Under the pieces are notes generated by a model, which saw only the letters and a program-made list of their open reading frames with translations, searched no databases and was not told the DNA's origin. Made by a program: the position numbers and the translations under genes. From Chrysophaeum taylorii (taxonomy: Eukaryota; Sar; Pelagophyceae; Pelagomonadales; Pelagomonadaceae), in assembly GCA_029834535.1 (NCBI GenBank), contig JAQMWT010000473.1:1-52013 (forward strand): a DNA stretch of 52,013 bases, written 5' to 3'. Position 1 is the stretch's first letter. Every line of letters begins with the position of its first letter. Below, in pieces: positions 19,489 to 29,960 of the stretch.

Positions 19489-20490
19489 CTTTGACGACGC
19501 TGCGCTTGATGCCATGGGTTTGGCCCTGGACCCTCCTCAAGATGACCAAAGGGATGCTGCTTCCGCTCCCGAGTTGATTGATAACGCATCCGCCAGCGAT
19601 CTCTCCGATGAGTCCAGCATGTCCTCGGGATCGCCTATCGGCTTCTATGTCACCAACGATGGTCTTTTGTTGCCAGAGTTGACGCCGGGGACGACGCCTT
19701 CTTTTTCTGCAGCCCCCCTCGACGAACCGTTTTTGATCACTCCAATTTCGAGTACGAGTACAACGGCCAAAGAGGTAGATGTGGATTCACGAGAAGTATC
19801 GGACGAGATGATGCGAGATCCGTCCTTGGAATCGCGCGGTTCGCCGACAGAGGATTGCAAAGAGTCGCCGCTCCTGATTGATGAGAGCCACGTGATTAGG
19901 GATGAACCCGAGCGGACAATGGCCGATGAGAACAGTTGCCGACGGTTCACTGATGGTGGCTGCGAGAGTGACGATTACGAGACAAAATGGAATTTACAGA
20001 AGATGTGGACAAGAGCACAAAGTGTCATGCTGAAGAAACCGCCAGAGCGGAATGAAGCTCAGTTCCGTCGTCAAGGTCGAGAGCCTGTTGCCGACGAGGA
20101 GCTGATCGGAGTCTTGTTTCACTCTCGACAAGAGGATGACGAGTGTTCGGACGTGTCGTTAGACGACGAAATGGAAGCAATCTGGGAGAGATCCGATGTC
20201 GCAGCTGGTTTCGCAGAATTAAACGAAACCCATTTACAGAGCCCCGCCAAGATTACGCCGGAACGGGATAAGGAACCTCCAGACAAAGCTTGTGCAGACG
20301 GGACTGATTTTTGGGCGATGGCAAAGTCCTTCGTGTGAAGTATCGCGTCCGTGACGATGCCAGAACCCGGCGACGCGAAACCCAGGTCCCGATGCTATCA
20401 TACAGCGCTCTCGCCGAAGGATAGAAGAACGATCGAACAAGATCTAGTGACCATCAGCTGTTTAGACCCTGTCACATTAATGTTCATGGG
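19489..20490 (+). pseudogene. gag: B3 gag, 3' part
   Basis: Resumes gag after the 2.5-kb insertion (FDDAALDAMGLALDPP). The segment is acidic, like the C-terminal half of B2 gag. An in-frame TGA at 20336 interrupts it, then the most conserved gag tail follows (PGDAKPRSRCYHTALSP; IEQDLVTISCLDPVTLMF), aligned to PGDAKPEIRCHHTVLSP in B2. The hAT insertion splits the frame at 20490; after removing it the frame continues to the TGA at 21336. Confidence 0.75.
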
Positions 20491-21308
20491 CAGCGTTGCA
20501 TATTCACTAAGCCCTCCCAGTGAACACGGCTCACTTCACTAAGCAAGTCTAGTGAAGTGATTTGAAGTGAACACGTAGACCTCGTGGCGATAGTGCAGTG
20601 ATGTGACAACTGAAAACTTTTTTTTTTTTTAACGCTGCGTGCGCCGGTCCCTGCCGCCCTGCCAGCTCCCGTGCTCGCCGCTCGCTACTGCTCAAGCCTC
20701 ATAGTCTTAGTTTCATTCGCGTTTTGGGGCGAAGGAGGGGTCGAGGCCTGTGAGGGGTATTTCTTGCATTAGATGATGTGAACGACCTCGGTGTCTTCAT
20801 CTTGTTCTTCCTCAACATCCATATCGGGAGAGTCACCGGGGATGGTGCTCTCGGCGTTTTTGAACTCGCTCTTGGCGAGGTCGCTGTACTTGATCCGGGC
20901 CACCTCCATGAACTTCGTGTTCATGCGCAGCAGGGTAGCTTTGTCCGTCTCATCTGCGCTGAGCAAGGTGTTTCCCTCGGTCAGTGCGAGATTTCCCGCG
21001 CTCAAGCAGCGCTCACATAAGCTCTGGGCGCTATGGGTACCAATGGAACCCCTTGAGCCTCATCGACATCATCCTCCGCCTCTAAGTACTGCGGCTCCAC
21101 CACTTCGCTCATACACGTAGACGAGGTACAGGGCAAGCGTCGGACCGTCAGATTTCAGGCCTCGGTGAAGTGAATGTGAAGTGAATACGAAGTTGGCAAA
21201 ATCAAAGTGAAAGTGAAAGTGAAAGTGATGTGATGTCATGTGATGTGATGTGAAGTGAAGTGAATTAGTGAAGTGAGCAAGTGATTGCTTAGTGAACGTG
21301 CAACGCTG
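20491..21308 (+). mobile_element. hAT-family deletion derivative
   Basis: 818 bases bounded by inverted repeats CAGCGTTGCATATTCACTAA and its partner (CAGCGTTGCACGTTCACTAA when read from the right end), two mismatches. A perfect 8-base duplication TTCATGGG lies at 20483-20490 and 21309-21316. Eight-base duplications and CAG-starting ends define hAT elements. It keeps only the end of a transposase. GTGAAGTGA-type repeats flank both subterminal regions (20520-20570, 21160-21270), possible transposase-binding repeats. Confidence 0.92.
20769..21026 (-). pseudogene. C-terminal remnant of hAT transposase
   Basis: On the minus strand the frame reads CERCLSAGNLALTEGNTLLS then DKATLLRMNTKFMEVARIKY, matching the hAT C-terminal dimerisation region (consensus SxERxFSxAGN...). 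An acidic tail ends in TEVVHII and a stop. The catalytic core is missing, so the element depends on a transposase made elsewhere. The first codons lie upstream of the ATG at 21005. Confidence 0.75.
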
Positions 21309-21316
21309 TTCATGGG

Positions 21317-21921
21317 AGGTCAGATCTACAACGAGTGAGACGGACCGAAGTACGCGACGACTCTTGGCGTGGACGGAATGGCTGACGTATCCTATAGTTG
21401 TCGCAATCTTGCTGCTAGACTTGCAGATGAGGGTCTGATTATGGACCAAGGCGAGCTTCCTGTGGAACGCACCCTCTACGGTTCAGGTTTGAATAAGACG
21501 ACCAACCACAAATGGATCGCGTTGCGTGTTGCACTGGCTGACAAGGTCGCAGCCCCGGTGGTAGCCATTGTTCCAGACACTAACCGACTGTTCTTGCTCG
21601 GAGCTCGAGATATTCGTGTAATGGGCGCCGTTGTGGATTACCTGCATGGTCGGATTTCCTTTTATCGAACTCAAGTCGCGTACGGTCGCAAGTATATCAA
21701 GTACATGGGCAAACGCGCCGATTCCCCTATTTTCACGTTTCGGCCGACTTATGAACGCCACCCCGTGGAAGCCGCCATCTACGGAGATCAACACGCTGCG
21801 CTGAAACTGGAGAGATTCGACCCTCTCCGGGTACATTGTGGAGACCGCGTGCGGTCTTAGGCGTGTACAGAGCATTCCGCTTGTCACATGCTACAACACA
21901 AGGCAGGGATTTAGGCTCCTA
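21317..21921 (+). pseudogene. pol: B3 protease, truncated
   Basis: After the hAT element the frame reads GGQIYNE, TGA (21336-21338), then DGPKYATTLGVDGMADVSY. The active-site Asp (21372-21374) is 11 codons after the stop. The retropepsin-like domain follows: GSGLNKTTNHKWIALRVALA, then NRLFLLGARDIRVMGAVVDY. The frame breaks near 21800 and ends at TAG 21858; weak similarity continues in the next phase to the Helitron border. The methyltransferase is lost. Relative to B2 the box DGMA is unchanged. Confidence 0.75.
21336..21338 (+). promoter_or_regulatory. In-frame stop between Gag and protease in B3 (candidate readthrough stop)
   Basis: TGA in the context GAG-TGA-GAC, 11 codons before the protease Asp, the same spacing as the TAA of element A. 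Gag and protease share one frame here once the 826-base hAT insertion and duplication are removed. Confidence 0.45.
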
Positions 21922-21943
21922 ACAAGTGCAGGCCACTAAGATC

Positions 21944-22270
21944 ACCAGGTCCCAGTAAGTTCACCTGGTCAGTAAGTTCACTTAGTCCCAATCTCTAACC
22001 CCAGTAAGTTCGGCGTAAAGCCACTCGTGCTCACACCCACTCACCCACTCTCCTTCGAGCTCGTCGCTCTCACCCCCGCCAATCTAAGCTGCTTTGATCC
22101 GCACACGCCGCTAACCTTTGAGTTTACTCTAAAAACCCCAGTAAGCTCACCTGGTCCCAGTAAGCTCACCTGGTCACTAAGTTCACCTAGTCCCAATCTC
22201 TAACCCCAGTAAGTTCACCTGGTCCCAGTAAGTTCACCTGGTCCCAGTAAGTTCACCTGGTCCCAGTAAG
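21944..22270 (-). repeat. Helitron b 3' minisatellite
   Basis: Imperfect copies of CCCAGTAAGTTCACCTGGT (the complement of the Helitron a unit) flank the conserved unique segment at about 22015-22130. No gene. Confidence 0.8.
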
Positions 22271-22274
22271 TTCA

Positions 22275-22870
22275 CGTACAGTGCGCGTGTAGACGCCGGG
22301 AGGGGGCTTGTCGGTATTGCGCAGCACGTGTGGGGTAGGGTGGAGTCGTCGACCCAGAAGAGGATATCCTCGGGGTTGGCGATCGACAGAGAGCCACGTA
22401 GAGCTGGACGTGGCAGAAGACGGGCTTGGGCAAGAGGACGCCGACCTCGCGGGGCGTCTGTCCCTAGCTCTTGTTGATCGTTTGGCGTAGGCGGGCCTTA
22501 AGGGATACAGGTTGGAGGAGCCTCGGTGACACAACACGATCGATCATGTATCTAGTACCGTTGCAGTGGCCGTGTGACGGGTCGAGGTTGAGAAGACCTT
22601 AAGCTCGCGCTCAAACTCGGCATGCCGTTGGTTGTCAGGGAATTGAAAACTCGACTGTAAAGAGCAAGGCGTCGTCTTCCGACAAACCTAGTCGGCCAAA
22701 AAGAACTCCGACGCCTCGTCTCCGGGAAAGGCCGCGGTCATGCGCGCGTTGTCAGCATCGACAACATCGTTTCGACGGGGCGTGAGAATGGCGCGCCGAA
22801 TGAGCCGCCGCGGGTCGTGGAAATAGTCTGCGAGGTCGCCGTAGAAGGCTTGGAGGATCAATGTCTGGCT
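22275..22870 (-). pseudogene. C-terminal Pif1-like helicase fragment (Helitron b)
   Basis: Read on the minus strand: AILTPRRNDVVDADNARM, FPGDEASEFF, then TINKS-stop-GQTPREVGVLLPK, with the conserved Gln codon changed to TAG. PVFCHVQLYVAL follows, the classic end of Helitron helicases. A TAG after the LAD segment is shared with copies a and c. The downstream part is better preserved than in Helitron a. Confidence 0.7.
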
Positions 22871-22949
22871 CGCGCGCCTACCTGAGCCTTACCCTGATTC
22901 TGGGGACAAACCCACACTGCTAACCCACTCTTAGCAGTCGACATTTAAA

Positions 22950-23880
22950 GACAAACCCACAGACTCGGCGATGACCCCGACCAGGTCCCGCGTACTTATC
23001 TCCGCCCGTCAGGCACATCCCTCCTACCCCACAAACCCACCCACATCCTTCATGCCCCCCACACACACCCCCCTCTTAGCAGTCGACATTTAAAGACAAA
23101 CCCACAACTTCACAGAGGCAAAGGCGGCCCAAACTCGCCGCATCTACCGTGAGTGGGGGATCGCCAACGCATTAGGCCGGGCTCGCTGTGCCCTCACCGC
23201 CCTCACCCATGTCGCCGCCTCGGGGAACCCCACCCAGGCCGCCCGATCCCAGCAGGACGTCACCCTTCGTCGCACATACGTCCGGCGGCAGCATGCGTAC
23301 GACCTACGGGCGGGGCCCGTCCTCTCTTCGCCTGCCCACGACTCGGCGATGACCCCGACTAGGTCCCGCGTACTTATCTCCGCCCGTCGGGCACATCCCT
23401 CCTACCCCACAAACCCACCCACATCCTTCATGCCCCCCACACACACCCCCCTCTTAGCAGTCGACATTTAAAGACAAACCCACAAACCCACCCACATCCT
23501 TCATGCCCCCCACACACACCCCCCTCTTAGCAGTCGACATTTAAAGACAAACCTACGGGCTCCACAAAAACCACCCACATCCTTCATGCCCCCCACACAC
23601 ACCCCCCCTCTTAGCAGTCGGCCTTTAAAGACAAACCTACGGGCGGGGCCCGTCCTCTCTTCGCCTGCCCCACGACTCGGCGATGACCCCGACTAGATCC
23701 CGCATACTTATTTACGCCCGTCAGGCACACCCCTCCTACCCCACAACCCCCCCCACATCCTTCATGCACCACACACACACCCCCCTCTTAGCAGTCGACC
23801 TTTAAAGACAAACCCACAAAACCACACACATCCTTCATGCACCACACACACACACACCCCTCTTAGCAGTCGACCTTCAA
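22950..23880. repeat. Tandem and interspersed repeats of Helitron b
   Basis: A 75-80-base unit (CCCACCCACATCCTTCATGC, ACACACACCCCCCTCTTAGC, AGTCGACATTTAAAGACAAA) is repeated about six times at 23030-23115, 23405-23880. A second unit (GACTCGGCGATGACCCCGAC) recurs at 22963, 23340 and 23675. A segment at 23110-23300 matches 51655-51840 of Helitron c. No gene is supported; open frames here are by-products of composition. Confidence 0.8.
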
Positions 23881-23929
23881 ATACAAACAGACAAACAAGC
23901 AGACAAACATCTGCCAATTAGTAGTAAGG

Positions 23930-24519
23930 ACTCCTCATGGATATTAGATCCCATGGAATCTTTCGCACTGACAACAAGGGGGGAGATATAAAATTTGAAT
24001 TAGGGTTAGTACCCCCCTATCCTAGGGTTAGCTCTCGTATTTGCAGAGCATTTAGCAAGCAGTGGTAAGTCACCTGGGAAACCATCCCGTCTCATCGTGT
24101 ACGTCTGGAAAAGGTTAATTCGGGGAATGAAGGTTATGTTCCCTATATCCTCAGAACACGACAGGCGGCATCTATAACTACACGAGAAAGGTTAAGTGTA
24201 TAGTGCTACATACCTCGGGACGCGCCAGACCATGATGATGAGCGTAGGCACCAATCAGAGGACTATTTGATTGTGTAGAAAGGAAGAAGAAGGGTAAGGA
24301 AGAGATCACGTTCTCAACGGACGGATAAGGGTAAGAGGCAGCAGATTTCTCTGCACCCCCTCGAGATGTCTTAAGCGCAAGGTGCGACTGTAGAGCATCT
24401 CTTGAGAAAGATGATGATGAAGAAGACAGAAAAAGAACAAAAGAAAAGAAAAGAAGGAGAATACAGTCTTGATGGTCTCAGAGGTCACATAAGAGGCATC
24501 AAGAGTGTAACAGGGTGTC
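23930..24519. other. No gene; probable 3' non-coding end of the copia relic
   Basis: AT-richer than its surroundings, with AGGGTTA motifs at 24000-24050 and a purine-rich run at 24410-24460. No repeated LTR could be matched within the window, so a copia 3' LTR is suspected here but not shown. Confidence 0.4.
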
Positions 24520-26511
24520 TTAGGGCTTGAACTTGGTGGAGCTGAGAGTCGACTTGACGCTTTTGAACAGAGCATTACGAAACACAGGTACGACAGACAG
24601 TGTGTTAAAGCTCTCTGAGGTAGTGGACGTTACTGGTTCGAGGGTATCGGTATCGTCTTCGTCAGCTTCTACTGTCAGGCGGTGAACGCCAATAGTAGAA
24701 TGGTGTGGTACCATACGAAACGTGAGTGCAAGTAAAGCATTCAGTCGGGATGGTGCTAGTGAGTCAAGTTGTATGGTGTCCAGTTGGTTTTCCAACAAGT
24801 TGGACTCAGCGAACGGATCCGATAGGATAGAAGGGTCTTCCAATTCACATGCAAAGGGGATGCTTTGAATACACGAGAGCAGATTATCACGTAGACGATG
24901 GAGGTGATCGTCCGTGGAGGAATGGTTGGCGGCATATTGATCATGAGCTGTTAGCGTTAAGCGAGACAGTAGCTATGTGATCTTGAACAGTGGTACAAGC
25001 AGCACGTGTGCATTGGCTGTAGGAGGAAAGAGCCGGTTTTCCAGGGAGGTAATTGAAGCAATGGCTGCCTGTAGATCTGTGTGCAGAGATAGATTATCAG
25101 CGCTAATGGTGTTGACCTTGCGAATATATAGGCGAAGAGTTTTCTGGAGTTGTTCGACTTGTTGACGCAATGCATCGACATCATCAGGCGAGGCAGGATG
25201 AGCAGGGTGTGTCGATGGCGAAGACATTTCCAGAGTAGATTCTGATGAGGGAAGTGAGTAGTTAGATGACATTTCGGTCATCACATGCTGTGCAAGTGAG
25301 GGGTATTTCGTGTTTAGGAAGTGCAGAAAGTCTTGACGTTCGGCCGAAGTATAGGTGGAACCGAACATTACATCCAAGAGTGATGGCGGCTTTGTATCGT
25401 CTGAGGATGATACGTAGTCGTCAGGGTGTTGTACCCACGATTGGATAACAGTATGAATCACATGGTGGTATTTGGTGGCCTTGAACATAGCCTGGTTTTT
25501 ACGAGCCTGTGTTCGCTCGAGCGTCACAAGAAAGCTAAGATGCTCCAGGTGCATCTGAGTAATAAGCCGAAGATCCAGTGCCAATGGTAATTGAGTAGTG
25601 GTGGATTCTGTGGCTGCATCGGTTACTGATAAGACTAAATGAGCAAGTGACGAGTGTTGCGTTAGGTTTCTGGTCAAGAGAGCATGTAGCTCCTTTGGCA
25701 AATGATACGTACGTATGATGGTTGCACGTATATGACCGGCTGAGCACCCATTACAGGAAGGTTGGAAGGAGGTAGCATTACGTGCACATACGTTAGGTTG
25801 TATGGGCGCCTGATCGGTGTTGTGACAAGCACAACAAATGTTAGTGGTGATTGTTGAGATGGGAATATGACCATTCTTCTTGTGGTCATCTGTGTTCAGG
25901 TGACTCAGTACTTCAGTGGGGAGTTCACTAGGTGCTTGTGACTTCGAATTATATGTGGTAGAAGTAAGAAATGTGGGCTGTCCTACATCGTTGAGACACT
26001 GCGTACAATAGGATTACAGGATGAAACGTTCACGTCTGGGGCCTCTGTAGCAGCCAATAGAAGTAATAGCAGGAGCAGCTTCCCAAAATGTAGTAAAGGG
26101 TAGGCGCATAGATATGAAGGTCGCAAGTTCCACAAACAATAAAGAGTCAGCAGATTCATATATCGAGTTGAGTGCCGTAGAGATTTCCGCTCGCATAACA
26201 GAAGAGAGAAAGGGCGTAGCAGGAGTACGGAAGCTCTCAAAAAGAGAGAATCCTCGTTCAATCAGGGTAAAATCCATGTTGAGGCCATCTTGGAAAGTTA
26301 GGGACTGTGGTAAAACAGGCTCAGCTGGTGTCGGTGAAACAGTAGCAGCCTGGGAGGTAGAAGGAGTGACAGTGGTTATGGGTTGTCGCTTGTGAACCAA
26401 CTTGGGAGAAGGCTCGGCCGTGGAGAGCGAGCGTGGAATTGTCCTTCGAACGACTGGGGAGATGCCACGGCCACGGCCACGGGAGTGCCAAGAAAAAGAC
26501 ATGAGTGACAC
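24520..26511 (-). CDS. Unrecognised open frame downstream of copia pol, two in-frame stops
   Basis: Starts with ATG at 26511, 97 bases after the copia pol stop. One frame runs to the TAA at 24520, crossed only by TAA at 26014 and TAG (ACA-TAG-CTA) at 24973. The N-terminus is basic (RGRGRGISPVVRR). A Cys-rich middle (CTQC, CCACHN, CNGC) and a helical segment follow, then a coiled coil (VDALRQQVEQLQKTLRLYIR) before the second stop, and an acidic tail. It may be an extra ORF of the copia element, a Gag-like protein, or an unrelated gene. I do not recognise it. Consistent single-frame coding over 1.9 kb argues for a real, decayed protein. Confidence 0.45.
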
Positions 26512-26607
26512 TCACACGACACGTACAAAAAAAATGTGGCAAAAGAAGGTAGGGCCAGGGCTAGTTTGCTAGTTTAATGACGTTGCGGTCACTAGGGTTA
26601 GACATCT

Positions 26608-27430
26608 TCAATCCTGTAAAGGATTGTCGTCAGAGGCATGATGCATACCGAGTAGAGAGCGAAAGGTGGAGAACTCAGCAGCAAGTGGCTTTGTAAAACC
26701 ATCCGCCACGTTCAGCTTGCCGGGAACATGATGGACTCGTATTTTCTGAAGCGATATGTACTCACGAATCTTAAACCATCTAGTCGACAGTGCCTTGGAT
26801 CGAGAGGACCCATCTGGGTTATTAGAGGTGTGAACAGCGGCAGCATTGTCAGACAAAAGAGGTAGGCTTCTGATGAAGCGCATATCTTCAGCAATTGGGT
26901 TGTCATTGTCATCAAAGTCAACAGGGTCAGCGGTGTTCTCACCATTAGCATTATTGACGTAGAAGGTGGGGTTGACAACAAAGGAGAGTTCCAACAGCAG
27001 CTTGCGTAGCCAAACAGCTTCATCAGCACAAATACTGAGGGCAATCAACTCAGCTTCGTGAGTTGAGCAGGAGACAATCGGTTGAAGTTTGCTTTTCCAA
27101 CCAATAAGGCAGTTGAAAAGATAGAAGACAAACCCGGTGGTAGATTTCCTATCTTCCTGTGCTAAGGAAGGGGCATTGTCAGCGTCAACCATGGCAACTA
27201 AGGGGTCAAACTGTCCAGTAGATACATCCTGCGGTTGGTAGTCGACCACAGTGGATAGATCAATTCGATTAGCGGAGACAGTGCGAAGGTGAGCTTCAAT
27301 GGCATTACCTTTAGGGTGAAACCAGAGGCGAAGTGAGCGGTTTTCCGGCTTCTTGAGGTAGCGAAGTAAATGCTCTAGCATTTGGACGTGAACATATGTG
27401 GGTGCATGCATACCACGCGAACATCTGCCC
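26608..27430 (-). pseudogene. pol: Copia RNase H domain
   Basis: Ty1/copia RNase H: DRKSTTGFVFYLFNCLIGWK, CSTHEAELIALSICADEAVW, then LSDNAAAVHTSNN and KIREYISLQKIRVHHVPGK, NVADGFTKPL near the end, stopping at TGA after LQD. It is out of phase with RT because a 16-base unit is tandemly duplicated at 27417-27448. A polyprotein copy without the duplication would read through. It degrades the RNA of the hybrid during reverse transcription. Confidence 0.85.
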
Positions 27431-29960
27431 AAGCGAACATCTGCCCAAGGCTTGCGAGAAGTCAGGTCTGCAGGCAACTTGCATGAACACCAGCTTGCCA
27501 AGGAGGGTGGCAAAGTGCGAGTTGATGTACAACTCTGTTTCAGTGCTGGGTGTGCCATCTTTATACTTGAAGGACGATGACATAGGATATTTGAGCGGGG
27601 TCCGTTGCTGCAAGACTGGGTGATCAGCGAAGAGTTCATCCAGCTTGGCTTGCACATCCAGTGAAATGGAGCCGTCAGATGTGCGACACACACGCATGCC
27701 TATGAGGGTATGGACAGGTTCAAACTGCTCTACAGCATACCGGTTGTGGAGGGCATCCTGTAATTCAGTACGAAGAGGGTCGTCATTGGACACAATAACA
27801 ATGTCGTCTACAGACAGACTGCATACGACGAACTTGGCATGTGCGGATACTCGAGCATATAGGCAAGAGTCCGAATGCAGGCGTTTGTAACCAAGGCTAC
27901 GGAAGAAGCCGTCTATCTCTTTGTTCCAAAGGGATGGTGATTGCCTAAGTCCATAAAGTGACTTCAGCAGTTTCGGTAGACGTCGGCCCTTGTACTTAGA
28001 GTCATCGGGGTCGATAAGCTTGATGCCGTCTGGTAATTGAACATAGACATTGGCATCGATGTCAGACTGAACGAAGGCGTTCGGGACGTCTGCATGATAA
28101 ACAGGCAATTGCTTGTATCCTGCAATAGCTAGTAGTACCCGGATTGCGGTCATAGTGGCCATGGGGCTGAAGGTACCAAAGAAATCGGCGCCAAGAGATG
28201 ATAGGAAGCCACGTAGTACTAGGCGAGCCTTGTGCTTAACGTATTTGCCTGCAGAGTCGGTTTTGATCTTCAGCACCATCTTGCTGTCAATAGGACGAGA
28301 GACACCGTCGGGTAAGGAAAGTTTGAAGCAGCCAAAGCGGATAATGTCGTGGAGTTCCTTGGCGATGGCCTTGACGTAGGCGTGCCTGTTTTCAGGCGAC
28401 AAACCGTGGAGGCACTTAAGTTTATATTCGTCAATGGAAACGTCCGCTTCTTGGACCTTATATTCGTCAGGACCAACAGTGGCTGGTGAATTATAGTTTA
28501 GCGACGTTGCGGTCGAGGCAGTGTGCGCAACTTCGGGATAAGCGGAAGCAGCGTCGGTAGGAGTAGTAGGGGCGGATTCCAGTTGGATATGGATAGTAGG
28601 GTCGGTACGTAAGACCTGGGTGATAAACTCTGTAGAGACCAGAAGGTATTCCTCCAAGTCAGCCAGAGATGCAGAAGTAGCGCCAAACTCGGAAGAGCTG
28701 TGATCAATAAAGCTGGTCGGCGCCAGGTACGTAAGTGCGTATTGTAAGGAAGAAGTGCCGAAGGCAGCAGCGTGTTCAGTGAACGCAGATAAAAGGGGCT
28801 GAGGAATAGGGCACGTAGGTGAACCATCAGCAGTTAAAAAGGTTGCAGCTGGGATGCTGGATGCGCACTTGGCGTGGGAGAAGTAACCATCGACGTGCGG
28901 GTAGCGGGCAAGTAAGTCAGTACGCAACGGGAGAAGAAGACGAGCTAACAACGCATGTTCCCCCTCCGAGCAGATAGCAGACCAGAGGATACCACCACGG
29001 AGATGAAGGGCGGAGAGGGCGGGAGACTTGAACGTAAGAAAGTGGTGGCGAAGATCCCAGCGGAAATCGGCGAGCTTGCCACCAGCGGCTTTGTAAGCAC
29101 CAATAGTAGACGCCTGTAACCGGGCTCGGATAGTTTTCATAGAAGTGGCCTTGCGAGTGTTAGGCTGTTTGGAACCTGGGACAAGAATGAGGTCATCTTG
29201 TGCAAAAAGGTCTTTGTAAGAAGGAAGCAAGGGCGGCGGTGACATAGAGCCAGATTCGTCGGCGGTAGCGTTAGAAGATGGAGAAGAGGCTGGAGTAGGG
29301 GACGAAGAAGGAGGAGCTGAAGGAGGTGGGGAGTGCCCCCTCGGAGGATGAGGAGTCCTTGTCCCCCTCTGAGTGACATGGTCTTGTATAGTGGTGTGGG
29401 GTGTGAGCGAGAAAGGCGCGGAAGGGGCGTGTGGCGGAGGAGCTAGTTCAGGATCAGGAGTAGGATGCTGCAACATGTAGAGGAATTGCAGCTTGGACGA
29501 AACACGAATCTGTCCGTTTTCAGGGTTGAGGACGACGTCAGCGAGATGGTCGACGCGTGGGGAGACGAGCGGGTTTTGTGCGTTGGCGCAACAGAGATAC
29601 AGATATGTGCGGCGGCACGGTTCCCACTTGTGGTGTTCATGGGGCTCCAATAGGAGGTAACATTCAGCGCCAAAAATCTTGAGCATATCGTGTTGGGGAG
29701 TGCTGAGTTGGTTGTAGAGTAGCCGTTGCGGACTCGGAATAGCATGATGAATGCGCTCGAGCGTTGCGTTCGGGAGAAGGTTATAGCTTTGAACGGTGTG
29801 TATCACCGCCCATGGGAACATGATAGCGGGCTCCACGATCTTGGCGCCACGATAGTGAGCATTAAGGAGAGAACGAAGGCGAGTTGAGGAGGCGGAGGCG
29901 ATGAAACCGATGGCAGACTCAACGTCAAAGTTAAAGTGGTGCATGTACGGCGGGAAGGCG
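27431..29960 (-). pseudogene. pol: Copia integrase end and reverse transcriptase, fused to gypsy tail
   Basis: The frame continues from the B2 tail (STTPCVTD) into copia sequence at about 29960. The integrase C-terminal region appears first (MFPWAVIHTVQSYNLLPN; FGAECYLLLEPHEHHKW), then a Pro/Ser linker. RT follows: YVKAIAKELHDIIRFGCF, KHKARLVLRGF, VYHADVPNAFVQSDI, LYGLRQSPSLWNKEI. The catalytic box is SVDDIVIVS, with Ser instead of Tyr. The copia gag, protease and integrase catalytic core are missing. The reading frame across the junction is continuous, which is probably chance. Confidence 0.85.

Larger units (their letters stand above)
13864..21921 (+). mobile_element. Element B3: truncated family B DCM retrotransposon with two nested insertions
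   Basis: Starts with a family B LTR (TGTGGCGGAAACTCC), followed by leader, gag and protease, and stops where Helitron b begins at 21922. Methyltransferase, RT and integrase are missing. It is interrupted by a non-autonomous LTR element at 16971-19483 and a hAT derivative at 20491-21308, each with its own target duplication. Frameshifts and stops show that it is a relic. Confidence 0.85.
21922..23929 (-). mobile_element. Helitron b: 3' remnant, inverted relative to Helitron a
   Basis: From the 3' border (ACAAGTGCAGGCC on the plus strand) to the shared border ATTAGTAGTAAGG at 23929. It contains the 3' minisatellite, the helicase end and about 1 kb of tandem repeats absent from Helitron a. It truncates B3 at 21922, so it arrived after B3 or marks a later rearrangement. 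Confidence 0.65.

Noticed and set aside
23030..23880. CRISPR-like array
   Set aside because: Repeat units are tandem with no unique spacers of constant length, and the setting is eukaryotic. It is a Helitron-associated minisatellite.
24000..24050. Telomere repeat (TTAGGG-like)
   Set aside because: Only isolated AGGGTTA motifs without a tandem array.
5082..26016. Reassigned stop codons (TAA/TAG as sense)
   Set aside because: Several in-frame stops are TAA or TAG, two of them at a Gln position in the helicases. But others align to Glu, Asp or Ser, in-frame TGA also occurs (16937, 20336), and the same genes carry frameshifts. Ordinary decay fits better.
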